Below, piece after piece: positions 17,407 through 26,966 of a stretch of DNA of 57,683 nucleotides. Each line of letters begins with the position of its first letter. Positions within the stretch are counted from its first letter, which is position 1. Source of the DNA: an uncultured Clostridium sp. (GTDB taxonomy: Bacteria; Bacillota; Clostridia; TANB77; CAG-508); the NCBI GenBank assembly GCA_946409935.1, contig CAMJYG010000006.1, forward strand, positions 1-57,683. The letters are read 5' to 3'. The notes under the pieces are model-generated. The model made no database searches. It worked only from the letters and a program-made list of their open reading frames with translations, and had not been told where the DNA came from. The position numbers and the translations under genes were made by a program.

Positions 17407-19386
17407 TTGCTTGTAAAGAAGCAGAAAAAGAATTCGTTTATCATTTTAGCAATTGTATTTATTATAATATTTTACTATATGTTAAGAGTAACAACATTGG
17501 TAGAATTAAATAATGGTAATTGGAGTTTTGAGATATTTTCCACTTGCCTAAATGAGTTATATAAAATAGCCACACCAATATCATTTACAACAAACAACGT
17601 TGGAATGTCATTAGGTGTGGCTTTTTTTGTTTTAATGCTATATGAAACATATAAGATGCAAAACAAAAAAAATATTCAAGAAAATACATATCGGTTCTGC
17701 AGAATGGAAAAGTCCAAAAGAGATAAAAAACAAGAGAGATAGAGATTTTGAAAATAATATGATTCTAACTCAAACAGAACTTGTTTCTAAAAATATGAAA
17801 AAAAGTGGGATGAATAGGCATGTCATTTTACTTGGACGTCCTGGAACTCGGTAAATCAAGATATTATTTTAAACCTAATATTTTAAGTGCAAATGGTTCA
17901 ATAATTGTTACAGATCCAAAGCGGTGAGCTTCTTCGTGATTGTGGTAATTCACTAAAGAAAAAAGGTTATACAATTAAAGTGTTAAATTTAGACGAGAAA
18001 AGTCATTCAAATCATTATAACCCTATTGTATATGTTAAAAAGCAAGAAACATTTTACGATATTTTAGAGTATGAGGATAATCATCAAATACAAGAAGATG
18101 ATGTAATGACTTTAATAAATACATTAATTGCTAACACAAAGGTTGAAGGAATAGATAGTACAACAGGAGATCCATTTTGGATTAAGGCAGAAATGATTTA
18201 TCTTCAAGCTTTATTTTATTATGTAATAAGACATTATGATAAACAGCACCAAAATTTTACTACTATTTTAAAGTTAATAAGGTTAAGTAGTCCAAATAAT
18301 AATGGTGTATCAGAATTAGATAGCTTATTTCTTGAATGGGAAGCAATAGAACCAGATGCAATTGGCGTAAAACAATATAAACATTTTAAAGTTGCTGCTG
18401 GAACACCTAAAATGATGAGTACAATTATAATGACAGCAACTGCTAGACTTGCAGTATTTAATATTAAGGAAATACACGAATTAACAGATGATGATGACAT
18501 GGAACTTGAAAGAATAGGCATGCCATTAGATGATGAAGATCCTATCTTAAAAGAAATAAATGTAAGTTCAGATAAAAAGGTTGGTAATGGGAAAATTGCA
18601 ATATTTGTTATTACAAAACCAAGTGATCGGAACTTTTTCATTTTTAGCAAGTATATTCTATTCGCAAGTGTTTGCAATGATTGATGAAAATGCAAAAAAA
18701 TGTGGTGGAAGCCTGCCAACACCATTAGAGATTTATATGGATGAATGGGCACAACTACGGAGAAATACCTAGATTTGTTGAAGAACTTGCATATTTAAGA
18801 GGTTTAAATGTTGGTATAACAATAGGACTTCAATCACTTTCTCAATTAAAGAAAAAATATAAAGATAGTTGGGAATCAGTTTTAGATTGTGTAGATTCAA
18901 TATTGTTTTTAGGAAGTTCAGCAAAAGAAAGCTTAGAGTACATGGTTTCACTTCTTCGGCAAGAAAACTTGGTATAAAAAATCTACTGGTAGAACTTTCT
19001 CGAAACAGGGCTCATCTAGTACAAATTGGGATGTAGTTGGTAGAGAACTTGCTACACTAGATGAATTGTCCGTTATGCCTGGTGGATATTGTGTTTTATT
19101 TATAGCAAGAGTAGGAGCTTTTTATTCAAAACTATTTGATTTAAAAAGTCATCCAAATTATTTAGAACTTTATGAACCTTGGTTAAAAAATACTCAAAAT
19201 TTATATAACCATAAAAAAGAGTTGGAATATCAAGTAAATTCTAATTACAAATTATTATGTGATTTAGGTCTTGAATTTGCAAGACCGGTTGAAAAATTAA
19301 AAATTGAAAATGTTAATGATAACGAATTAAAGAAATTATATAAAACTGAAATTATAGAGTATGAAGATTTAAAAATTAATAATTAA
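17407..19386 (+). CDS. virD4: VirD4/TraG coupling ATPase, readable only with six +1 shifts at CGG
   Basis: Joined by skipping one C at 17692, 17849, 17922, 18628, 18758 and 18957 this gives 657 residues, normal for VirD4. Two N-terminal membrane helices are followed by GSAEWKSPKEI, Walker A GRPGTGKS (about residue 142), TDPKGELLRD, SDGTFSFLASIFYSQ, Walker B with DEWAQLGEIPRF, QSLSQLKKKY and SLLGKKTWY. It is the ATPase that hands the relaxase-DNA complex to the channel. As written the frame is broken six times; each break is an in-frame CGG followed in +1 by GGN, restoring a conserved Gly. Without the shifts it is a pseudogene. TTG start after AGAGGTAGGTGATG. Confidence 0.85.
17692..17695 (+). 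other. CGGT +1 shift site 1 (virD4)
   Basis: TAT CGG T: skipping C gives Y-G-S-A-E-W, the conserved GSARW-type motif of VirD4. Zero-frame stop at 17742. Confidence 0.85.
17849..17852 (+). other. CGGT +1 shift site 2 (virD4 Walker A)
   Basis: ACT CGG TAA in zero frame stops at once; skipping C gives GTGKS, the nucleotide-binding P-loop. Confidence 0.9.
17922..17925 (+). other. CGGT +1 shift site 3 (virD4)
   Basis: AAG CGG TGA in zero frame stops at once; skipping C gives DPKGELLRD, a conserved VirD4 motif. Confidence 0.9.
18628..18631 (+). other. CGGA +1 shift site 4 (virD4)
   Basis: GAT CGG A: skipping C gives SDGTFSFLASIFYSQ. Zero-frame stop at 18684. Confidence 0.85.
18758..18761 (+). 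other. CGGA +1 shift site 5 (virD4 Walker B region)
   Basis: CTA CGG A: skipping C gives DEWAQLGEIPRF, equivalent to the family DEFANIGxIP. Zero-frame stop at 18772. Confidence 0.88.
18957..18960 (+). other. CGGC +1 shift site 6 (virD4)
   Basis: CTT CGG C: skipping C gives SLLGKKTWY, equivalent to the family TLGKxT. Zero-frame stop at 18977. Confidence 0.85.
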
Positions 19387-19398
19387 ATGGGAGGATTT

Positions 19399-19731
19399 AT
19401 GAATTTAGTAAAAAAGTTTAAACAGAATAAAAAGATAAGTAAATTGAAAGAAAAAATAACAGTATTAACTGGAGCAATAGGAAGTAGTATGGTACTTCTA
19501 ACATCAAGAGTATATGCAGATTCAAATACGGGATCTATCGATTCATTTATAAACTTCGCTTGTGATTGGCTAACAAAAATAGGTGGAGTAATTGCTTTAG
19601 TTGGTGGTGTAATGTTTGCATTAGGCTGGCAAAGAGAGGATGCAGAAGGAAAGTCAAGAGGTTTAATGACTTTAATGGCAGGATTTATGCTAGTAGCAAT
19701 TGCACAGTCTAAAAACTTATTTGGACTATAA
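19399..19731 (+). CDS. Small two-helix VirB2/Maff2-like transfer protein
   Basis: About 110 residues. A basic N terminus leads to a signal-like helix (TVLTGAIGSSMVLLTSRVYA) and after a short loop to IGGVIALVGGVMFALGWQREDAEGKSRGLMTLMAGFMLVAIAQSKNLF, two helices separated by a charged turn. This is the layout of VirB2-type pilins and of Maff2 proteins of Firmicute ICEs. It should sit in the membrane as part of the channel. GGGAGGA precedes ATG 19399. Intact: no CGG. Confidence 0.75.
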   Translation: MNLVKKFKQNKKISKLKEKITVLTGAIGSSMVLLTSRVYADSNTGSIDSFINFACDWLTKIGGVIALVGGVMFALGWQREDAEGKSRGLMTLMAGFMLVAIAQSKNLFGL

Positions 19732-19748
19732 AAGGGGGAATCTAATAA

Positions 19749-20577
19749 TTGGATGGAATAATTAAACTTCTATATAGTTTCAAATTTTCAGTATTTGGGG
19801 TTGAAATAGATAGTGGAAATCTAATAGGTTCAATACAAAAATTAACTAATTTTTCTAGTGTAAAAACCATTAATATTTGGAGCATTGGAAAAACAGTAAA
19901 TGATGTTATAGTTCCAGTAGCTTTAAGTTTGCTTATACTTTTCTTTATGATTAACTTAATAAAAAAGGCTATGGAAGTTGATAGAATAAGCTGGGAAAGA
20001 ATAGCAATGTCTTTTGTATCTTTTCTATTATTAAAGTATTTTATACAAAATGGATATACTTTTTTATCTACCATAATGAATATTGTAAATGATATTTTTG
20101 TTGGTGTAACAAATGCAGTAAGTAATGGCAATTCAAATATTAATATTGCTGATACATTAATAAATGCTGTTCCAGATGGTTGGATAGATAGTATTATGAC
20201 ATATCGGTTTGTATTTAATATTATTCATTCCATTTATGACTACAATAGTTCAAATTATGACACAAATATTTTTAAGGGTTGTAAAACTAATATTATGTTT
20301 TGCATTTGCCCCAATTCCTATTGCTCTTGCTGCTGATGATGAAGGTAGAAGTAAAGCAATACAATACTTTTTATTTGCAGCAAGTGTTGGATTGGAGGCA
20401 GTTATAATTTATATTGCAACAAATATATATGCGATTGGTCTGTCAGGATTAAGCAGTACAGTAGGTTCTACAAGTGCAATATCAACAATAGTTGCAATGC
20501 TATTTTTAAATGGAATGTATTTAGCAGTGATACAATATGGTAGCCAATTTGCAGAAAGATTAACAGGAGGTCATTAA
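19749..20577 (+). CDS. virB6: VirB6/TrbL-like channel protein with one +1 shift at CGG
   Basis: With one C skipped at 20205 the product is about 275 residues with five to six membrane helices, ending GMYLAVIQYGSQFAERLTGGH. It corresponds to PrgH/VirB6-type inner-membrane channel subunits, fitting its place between the VirB2-like and PrgI genes. The join gives IMTYGLYLILFIPFMTTIVQ, a continuous helix. TTG start (19749) after GGGGGAA. The zero frame ends at 20336. The stop TAA overlaps the ATG of the next gene. Confidence 0.8.
20205..20208 (+). other. CGGT +1 shift site 7 (virB6-like)
   Basis: TAT CGG T: skipping C gives MTYGLYLILFIPF. Zero-frame stop at 20336. Confidence 0.85.
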
Positions 20578-21161
20578 TGGATAATATAGAAATAACAGTT
20601 TTTGATGAAATTAAGGATTATAAAGAAAAAATCTATTTCTTTAATTTTAGACAATGGGCATTTGCTATTTTAATAGCTGGGTTAGTTATTCCTACTTATT
20701 TGATTTTAAAAGATAAAATTGGGGAAGAGATTACAAGTTACATTGTAATTGCAATTGCTGGTGTATTTGGATTTATTGGATTTGTAAAAATACACGAATT
20801 ACCAGCAGAAAAAATACTTCCATATTGGTTTAGACATTACTTTTTGTTTGCAAAACCAATTCATTATATGAGTGATGAAGAATATAAGCAATTACACGAA
20901 AAGAAGAAAGGTAAAAAAGTAAAGAAAAATCAAACATTAAGTAAAAGTGAAATTAAAGAATTAAAGAAAAAACAAAAGCAAGAAAAATTACTTATGAAAG
21001 CTAAAAAGAAATATGGAATAACTGAAAATACTGAAATTATAAGAAGTGAAGAAACCAAAGATGAAAAAGGACAAACAGAAGAGAATAATGAGTTAGCCCA
21101 AAAACTTTCAAAATTAACAAAAGAAGAACAAGAAGTATTATTAAAATTATTGGGGAGATGA
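20577..21161 (+). CDS. PrgI family (VirB3-like) transfer protein
   Basis: 194 residues. The N-terminal 100 residues match PrgI: EITVFDEIKDYKEKIYFFNFRQWAF, two membrane helices, then ELPAEKILPYWFRHYFLFAKPIHYMSDEEYKQL. A long Lys/Glu-rich cytoplasmic tail (about 110-194) follows. PrgI is the VirB3 counterpart and works with VirB4. ATG overlaps the stop of virB6-like and its own stop overlaps the next ATG. No CGG. Confidence 0.88.
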   Translation: MDNIEITVFDEIKDYKEKIYFFNFRQWAFAILIAGLVIPTYLILKDKIGEEITSYIVIAIAGVFGFIGFVKIHELPAEKILPYWFRHYFLFAKPIHYMSDEEYKQLHEKKKGKKVKKNQTLSKSEIKELKKKQKQEKLLMKAKKKYGITENTEIIRSEETKDEKGQTEENNELAQKLSKLTKEEQEVLLKLLGR

Positions 21162-21421
21162 TAATTATTCAAGAATTAACTGAATGGGAATATAGATTTT
21201 TAAAATATTATTTAAAAAAATTTAATGCTAAGTGGATGCGAGTTTTTAATAACAAGCATCCACTTTTAGCTACTAGAGTTGATTTATATACGATTTATAA
21301 AAGAAAGTTAAAACATCAACCTTTAACAGAAAGTTTAACATATTCAAATATGTTTGAAAAATTAGAAGAAGGCAAATGGTACTTTATACCAGACCTTTTA
21401 CAAATTAATAAGGAGGATTGA
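21158..21421 (+). CDS. Small unknown protein between PrgI and VirB4
   Basis: 87 residues, basic and aromatic (ELTEWEYRFLKYYLKKFNAKWMRVFNNKHPLLATRVDLYTIYKRKL). No membrane segment. Not recognised. Coupled by ATGA to prgI, and followed after four bases by virB4, so likely part of the same complex. Confidence 0.55.
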   Translation: MIIIQELTEWEYRFLKYYLKKFNAKWMRVFNNKHPLLATRVDLYTIYKRKLKHQPLTESLTYSNMFEKLEEGKWYFIPDLLQINKED

Positions 21422-21425
21422 TAAA

Positions 21426-23862
21426 TTGCCTAAAAAAACGAAGGTAAAAGCTAATAAAAATAAGGTAAAAAAAGAAAGTTTATTAGATAAGATACGAAAA
21501 TTATTTTCAAAGATTAAGGTAGCAAAGCCTAAAACTACACCACAAATAATGAGAATGTTTTTTAATGATTTTAATGAACAAAATTCAATTATGCAATTAG
21601 ATGAAAATCATTATTCAATTTGTTTTGAATATCAAGACATTTCATTTGCAAAAGCTAATTATGATGAACAAGAGAATATTTTTTTAAAATGGGTAGAGTA
21701 CTTGCATTCATTTAATTACAATGATCATATACAAGTTGTTTGTGCTGGTAGGCCAATTAAAACAGATGATTATAAAAAAGATTATATTTATAATGAAAAT
21801 AATTTTGAAGGTAATGAAAAGAGAATTGCAAATGAATTTAATACACTAATTGAAACAACATTAGGAAATAAAGAAGAAATATTAAAAGAAACACGATTAA
21901 TAGTAATTACCACAAAAGCAGAAAGTTTAAAAGAAGCACAAGATATTTTTATGCAATACCAGTTGCGAACAGAAGAAAAGTTTAAAGAATTAAAATCTAA
22001 AATAAGAAGGGTAAGTATAGATGAAAGACTAAAAACATTATATAACTTATTTCATACTGAATTACTAGAAGATGATTCTAGTAATAAAATTGTAGAACTT
22101 GCTAAAAATAACAGTTTAAGTGTATATGATGTATTAGCACCAAAAGATGATGTTATCTTGAAGGAAAAGAACTATATAAATATTGGAAATAAAAAGTATG
22201 TAAGAGTTTTATATGTTGCTAGACTTCCAAAATCTATAACACCTAGATTTTATAATAGAATAACAACAATTGAAAATTGCAATATAATAACCACTTTGAA
22301 TATAACACCAACAGACCCTGCAAAAGTTATAAAAATGGTAAATAAAAAGATAAGTGGTATGAAAACTGAAAGACTTGAGAAAATTAAGAAAGCTAATAAA
22401 AATAATTATAGTTATGAGGCTGTAAAAGATGAAAGGTTAGAAGATGCAATACGAGATGCACAAAATTTAAGAGACGCATTACAAAAGAAGAAACAAAAAT
22501 TATTTACTAATAATGTACTTATTTGTATTCAAGCAAATAGTCTTGAAGAGTTGGATAAAACAACTAAAATGATAAAAAGTATAGGTAATGAACACTTAAT
22601 TACTATATACAATTTAGATTGGCAACAATTAGAAGGAATACAAAATTGTTTGCCTTTTGGTTGGAATAGTTTACAGATTCAAAGGTCATTAACTTCTGAA
22701 TCTACTGCAACAAATGTACCATTTAATACAAAAGATTTAATGCATCCAAATTCAATATATCATGGAATAAATCTTGTATCAAAGAATCCAGTATTTTGTG
22801 ATAGAAAGAAATTACTTAATGGAAATGGTTGTGTTCTTGCAACATCAGGAGCAGGAAAATCTTTCTCAATAAAGGTAATAATAGAGCAGGTTTTACTTCG
22901 CTATCCACAAGATGAAGTAATTGTAATTGATCCACAACGGAGAATATGCACCATTAATAAATGCTTTTAATGGGCAAACATTAAATATAAGTACATCAAC
23001 AAATACCTATATAAATCCGTTTGATAGTTCTTTACAATATGAAAAAGATAATGATGAAGCTTTAAATAATAAAATAGAGTTTTCACTTGCATTTATAGAA
23101 TCAATAGTTTCTAGTAATGGATTAACTGGAGAACAGAAAACATTAGTCGATCGTTGTACTAAAAATATTTATGAAGAATATCTGTTACACAATTACGATG
23201 AAAAGTATGAACCAGACTTTATAAATTTTTATGAAGAATTATTAAAACAACCAGAAGAAGAAGCTAAAAATTTAGCATTAGTAATAGAAAGATATGTTTT
23301 AGGTGGAATGGATATTTTCGCTAAGAAAACAAATATAGAAATTAAAAATAGATTTATATCATTTGATATTTCAGATTTACCTCGTAGCATACAGACTACG
23401 GGGTATTTAGTTGTTTTAGAGCATATTATGAATAGATTAAAACGAAATAAAAATTTAGGTAAACATACATGGATTTTCATAGATGAGTTCCATATATTAC
23501 TTGCAAATCAGTATTCTGCTGATTATATTGCAAAGATATATAAAACAGGTAGGAAAGAAAATGCTATTCCTACAATAATTACACAAAATATTGCAGATGT
23601 AATTAAAAATGAACAAGGTTGTAAAATACTATCTAATTCAGAGTTTGCAATGATACTAAAACAAAAACCATTAGACTTACCGGCTATATGTAAAATATTT
23701 GATATTAGTGATGAAGAAGCAAAATATGTTATAGATTCTCCAGCTGGACAGGGCATTATTGTTTATGGAGAAGATAAAGTTGCTTTTAGAAATCAAGTTT
23801 CTAAAGAATTTTACATATATCAAATCAATCAAACTTCTAATATGCAATTAAATAGGAGTTAA
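21426..23862 (+). CDS. virB4: VirB4/TraE secretion ATPase with one +1 shift at CGG
   Basis: With C skipped at 22938 the product is 811 residues, the family's usual length. N-terminal VirB4 domain (about 30-440), Walker A ATSGAGKS (about 472), then IVIDPQGEYAP exactly at the shift, Walker B WIFIDEFHIL (about 682) and the late motif KIYKTGRKENAIPTIITQN. It powers substrate transfer and channel assembly at the inner membrane. TTG start after AAGGAGG. In zero frame the protein ends at 22970, lacking Walker B. The stop is five bases before the next gene. Confidence 0.88.
22938..22941 (+). other. CGGA +1 shift site 8 (virB4)
   Basis: CAA CGG A: skipping C gives IDPQGEYAPLINAF, the family DPxGEY motif. 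Zero-frame stop at 22970. Confidence 0.9.
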
Positions 23863-23867
23863 AGAGT

Positions 23868-25158
23868 ATGGCAAATGAAAATGGAAAAGATGTAGCAAAC
23901 TCATTAAGTAGTTATTCAAATGCTGTAAATAAAGGCACAAATGCTGTTTTAGATAGTGCAAATCAAATTAATAAATGGTATGCAGAACAAGTAAATAAAA
24001 TTACAGAAACAGAAGAACAAGACACTAGACTTGAAACAAATGTTGATAATAGTGTTTCAGAAGATACAGAAGAAAAAATAAATAAAATACAAACTAAAGT
24101 TGATGATTATACTGAAATTCAAACCAACAATAAAAATAAATTAATTTCTAATCAAAATACAGGAAGATTAAAAACAGTAAATAATGATGAAACATTAGAA
24201 GAAGTAGTAGAAAACGAAAATGAAGTTAAAGAAATAAGTTCTAAAAAAGGAAAAATCAATACTAAAATTGGTACAGCAATAAAAGGTGTTAAATTCATTA
24301 ATAATACTGCAAATAGATTTGTTAAAACAGGTAAAACACTAAATACTGCAACTAATGAAGGTGGATTAAAAAGTTTTGAAAAAAGTTCTAGCAGAATAAT
24401 GACAAAACCAGCAAGGAAAGTAGCAGATAAAGTTACAGCAAAAGCAACAAATTTTGTCAGAAAAACAAGTGTTAAGGCAACAAAGAAGGTAGTTAAAGAA
24501 ACAACAAACATTGTTGTAAAAGCTACAAAAGTAGCAATTAAAATTGTTGCAGAGGCAGTAAAATTGTTAATGTCAATGTTACCTTCAATTGCTCCAATTG
24601 TAATAATTATTGTTATTATTGGTGCAATAGGTAGTTTCTTTAATTTTAAAACCACTCACGAAGCAGATAGTGTAAATTTTGATGAAATATCTTCAATGAT
24701 AATAGAGATTGAAGATGAGAAATTACAAGCAATATACAATGAGTTTTTAAAGAATATGGGAAAACCTTATTTAATGGATCATAGTAATTTATCTCACGAT
24801 ACCTGTATGGAATATTATGATTGCTCTAGTTGGACAATACATTGTTTAGCACATGCAGGAATAAAAGTAATTCCTAACACTCGGTGCAGCTGGTTTATAT
24901 AGTGATTATTGTAATCCAGTAGAAGTAAATGATAGAAAAGCAGGTGATTTAATTTTCTTAAAAGATACATATGATACAGGAACACCTGGAGGAATATCAC
25001 ATGTTGGTATTTATATGGGAGAATTAACTATAAATGGTGATACTGGAGAATGGATAATTGATACTGGAGGAAATCCAGAGGGCGTTAAGATTAGAAAATA
25101 TAATAATGGTTGGTGGAATGGAGAACATTTCTATGGCTTTGGTAGATTAAAGGAATAG
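23868..25158 (+). CDS. NlpC/P60 cell-wall hydrolase of the secretion system, one +1 shift at CGG
   Basis: With C skipped at 24882 this is about 429 residues. A 200-residue Lys/Thr/Asn-rich cytoplasmic region precedes one membrane helix (about 240-260, APIVIIIVIIGAIGSFF) and an extracellular NlpC/P60 domain: Cys in YYDCSSWTIH, GDLIFLKDTY, and His in GGISHVGIYMG. This is the VirB1/PrgK role: opening peptidoglycan for the channel. In zero frame the protein stops at 24902 with Cys but no His, so it would be inactive. RBS AGGAG. A lysozyme-like domain seen in many relatives is absent. Confidence 0.82.
24882..24885 (+). other. CGGT +1 shift site 9 (NlpC/P60)
   Basis: ACT CGG T: skipping C gives IPNTGAAGLYSDYC and leads to the catalytic His segment. 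Zero-frame stop at 24902. Confidence 0.85.
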
Positions 25159-25170
25159 GAGGTATTATAT

Positions 25171-25470
25171 ATGGCTGAAAGTTATATTAAATTAAGGGCT
25201 ACATGGAATGATATTGAACGTGATGCAAATGAAGGACTTTCGGAGTATTATTTTATAAAATATTGTAAGGCTGTAAATCCCAATATAAAAGAAGATGAGT
25301 TGGGATTGTACGAAGTAATGATAAGACATAATGAAATCGGAAATAGAACAATTGAAAGAAGCAGTCCATATACAATTTCAAGTTTGGAAAAAACATTGTC
25401 GAAATTTGTAAAGGAATACGAAAAAGAACAGGAATTAATAAAAGAAGATGAAGAATATCCAGATATTTAA
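25171..25470 (+). CDS. Small unknown transfer-region protein
   Basis: 99 residues, soluble, acidic C terminus. Opens MAESYIKLRATWNDIERDANEGLSE and is mostly helical. AGGAGG precedes it. Not recognised. It follows the hydrolase gene after 12 bases in the same direction. Confidence 0.5.
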   Translation: MAESYIKLRATWNDIERDANEGLSEYYFIKYCKAVNPNIKEDELGLYEVMIRHNEIGNRTIERSSPYTISSLEKTLSKFVKEYEKEQELIKEDEEYPDI

Positions 25471-25492
25471 AATAACAGGAGGTGTTTTGTAA

Positions 25493-26248
25493 GTGAAAAT
25501 TAAAATGGTAAAAATGGGAATGGATATTGATGAAACAAGAAATCATAGAATAAGAGGGATTGTACCAACAGAAGATGGAAAATATTTATTTGTTGAAATA
25601 ATGGAAGGTAGAAGGCCAGATAAAAAATATACTTCATATACACAAAAAGAATATGAAAAAGAATATCCAAATCCAGAATATATTTATTTTGATAGTTGTT
25701 TTAGAGTTGATATACCAGAAGATTATTTTAAAAATTATACACAAGAATATTCTGATTATGATAGAAAACCACTATTTGAATATGCACACACAAAAGAAAA
25801 TATAGTTAAGGTGCTTCAAAAATTTAATAAAGACATTGAAGATATTGAATTAACTGATGATTATTACATTGATAAATATTGTGAAGAAAAAGGATTTTTT
25901 AGTTTATATGATAATAGACTAAAACACGATTATAAACCAGTAGAAGTATTATGGACAGATATGGATATAAGAGGTGAATCAAAAGTTAAGGTGTTATATA
26001 CTTGTTATTCTGCAAATGGTATAAAATATCAAGAGGAACAAGTAAGAGAAAGAGATACACAGTATTTTATTAATGAATATGGTAAAGAAACAATGGAAAA
26101 TTTAATGACAAAATATATTGATGACAAAAGCAAAATTATAAAAAACGTTGACACAATTAATCTTTTAAAAGAAGATAAAAATAAACTTTTTGATTTTTAT
26201 ACTGAAAAAGAAATTGATATAGAAGATTCGATTGATATGGATTATTAA
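25493..26248 (+). CDS. Unknown acidic protein
   Basis: 251 residues, very rich in Asp, Glu and Tyr, no membrane segment. The N-terminal RIRGIVPTEDGKYLFVEIMEGRRPDKKYTSYTQKEY looks like a small beta domain. GTG start seven bases after AGGAGGTG. Not recognised. Its stop overlaps the start of a 51-codon ORF. Confidence 0.5.
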   Translation: MKIKMVKMGMDIDETRNHRIRGIVPTEDGKYLFVEIMEGRRPDKKYTSYTQKEYEKEYPNPEYIYFDSCFRVDIPEDYFKNYTQEYSDYDRKPLFEYAHTKENIVKVLQKFNKDIEDIELTDDYYIDKYCEEKGFFSLYDNRLKHDYKPVEVLWTDMDIRGESKVKVLYTCYSANGIKYQEEQVRERDTQYFINEYGKETMENLMTKYIDDKSKIIKNVDTINLLKEDKNKLFDFYTEKEIDIEDSIDMDY

Positions 26249-26403
26249 TGAAAAAGTTAATATTTTTTATAGTTAAAATTATATTTATAACAAATGCTTT
26301 ATTAATAGCAATATGTTTTGAAAGAATGATTGTTAGAATGAGTATATTATTTTTAATGTACTCATTCATTATTTTTTTAATACTAAAGAAATGGAGGGAT
26401 TAA
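26248..26403 (+). CDS. 51-residue membrane peptide
   Basis: ATG overlaps the preceding stop (TAATG) and reads MKKLIFFIVKIIFITNALLIA, a Glu/Arg turn (CFERMIVRM), then a second hydrophobic helix SILFLMYSFIIFLIL ending KKWRD. TAA is directly before the TTG start of the next gene, and its last codons carry that gene's GGAGGGA. The tight packing at both ends supports a real gene; alternatively it is a translated spacer. Function unknown. Confidence 0.55.
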   Translation: MKKLIFFIVKIIFITNALLIAICFERMIVRMSILFLMYSFIIFLILKKWRD

Positions 26404-26952
26404 TTGGTAGTAGATATTTATAATACAGATAAAAAATATAATATTATATATGCTGATCCACCATGGAGATATACAGGTTGGAGAAGTGGATCTAGAAGTG
26501 TTGAAAGACATTATCCTACAATGAAAGTAGATGAAATAGTAAAAATGAAGGATACAATTAAATCTATTGCAGATGAAAATTGTGTCCTATTTTTATGGGT
26601 AACATTCCCATGCTTAATAGAAGGATTACAAGTAATGAAAGAATGGGGATTCAAATATAAAACTTGTGGCTTTACATGGGTTAAAAGAAATAAAGTAGCT
26701 GATACATGGTTCTTTGGATTAGGAGCATGGACTAGAGCGAATGCAGAACTTTGTTTAATAGGAACAAGGGGAAGAATACCTAGAGTTTCAAATAAAGTTT
26801 CACAAGTTGTTGATACTCATATTGAAGAACATAGTAAAAAACCAGCAATTGTAAGAGATAGAATAGTTGAATTAGTTGGACCATTACCAAGAATTGAATT
26901 GTTTGCAAGACAAACAGTAGATGGTTGGGATTGCTGGGGAAATGAAGTGTAA
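26404..26952 (+). CDS. MT-A70 family DNA adenine-N6 methyltransferase
   Basis: 182 residues. YNIIYADPPWRYTGW contains the DPPW catalytic motif (about residues 18-21); HYPTMKVDEIVKMKD and the SAM-pocket end GPLPRIELFARQTVDGWDCWGNEV are typical of the MT-A70-like phage and ICE enzymes. It methylates adenine in DNA, probably protecting the element from restriction after transfer. TTG start after GGAGGGA. An ArdA-like gene follows, a common pairing for anti-restriction. Confidence 0.9.
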   Translation: MVVDIYNTDKKYNIIYADPPWRYTGWRSGSRSVERHYPTMKVDEIVKMKDTIKSIADENCVLFLWVTFPCLIEGLQVMKEWGFKYKTCGFTWVKRNKVADTWFFGLGAWTRANAELCLIGTRGRIPRVSNKVSQVVDTHIEEHSKKPAIVRDRIVELVGPLPRIELFARQTVDGWDCWGNEV

Positions 26953-26966
26953 AAGGAGGTAAAAAT

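Noticed and set aside
18234..18752. Long minus-strand reading frames, for example 18234-18752 and 24152-24655
   Set aside because: They are antisense to clear + strand genes, have no ribosome sites and low-complexity products; a by-product of AT-rich coding.
17692..24885. Shift by reading CGG as Arg and skipping the next base
   Set aside because: This would put Arg in place of the conserved Gly in Walker A (GTRKS), DPKGE and DPQGEY. Skipping the C restores the consensus.
17407..25158. Treating the broken secretion genes as ordinary decayed pseudogenes
   Set aside because: All nine breaks are the same kind (extra C before a Gly codon), no substitutions to stop or deletions are seen, and the rest of each protein is intact. 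Decay would be more varied. It is kept as an alternative only.
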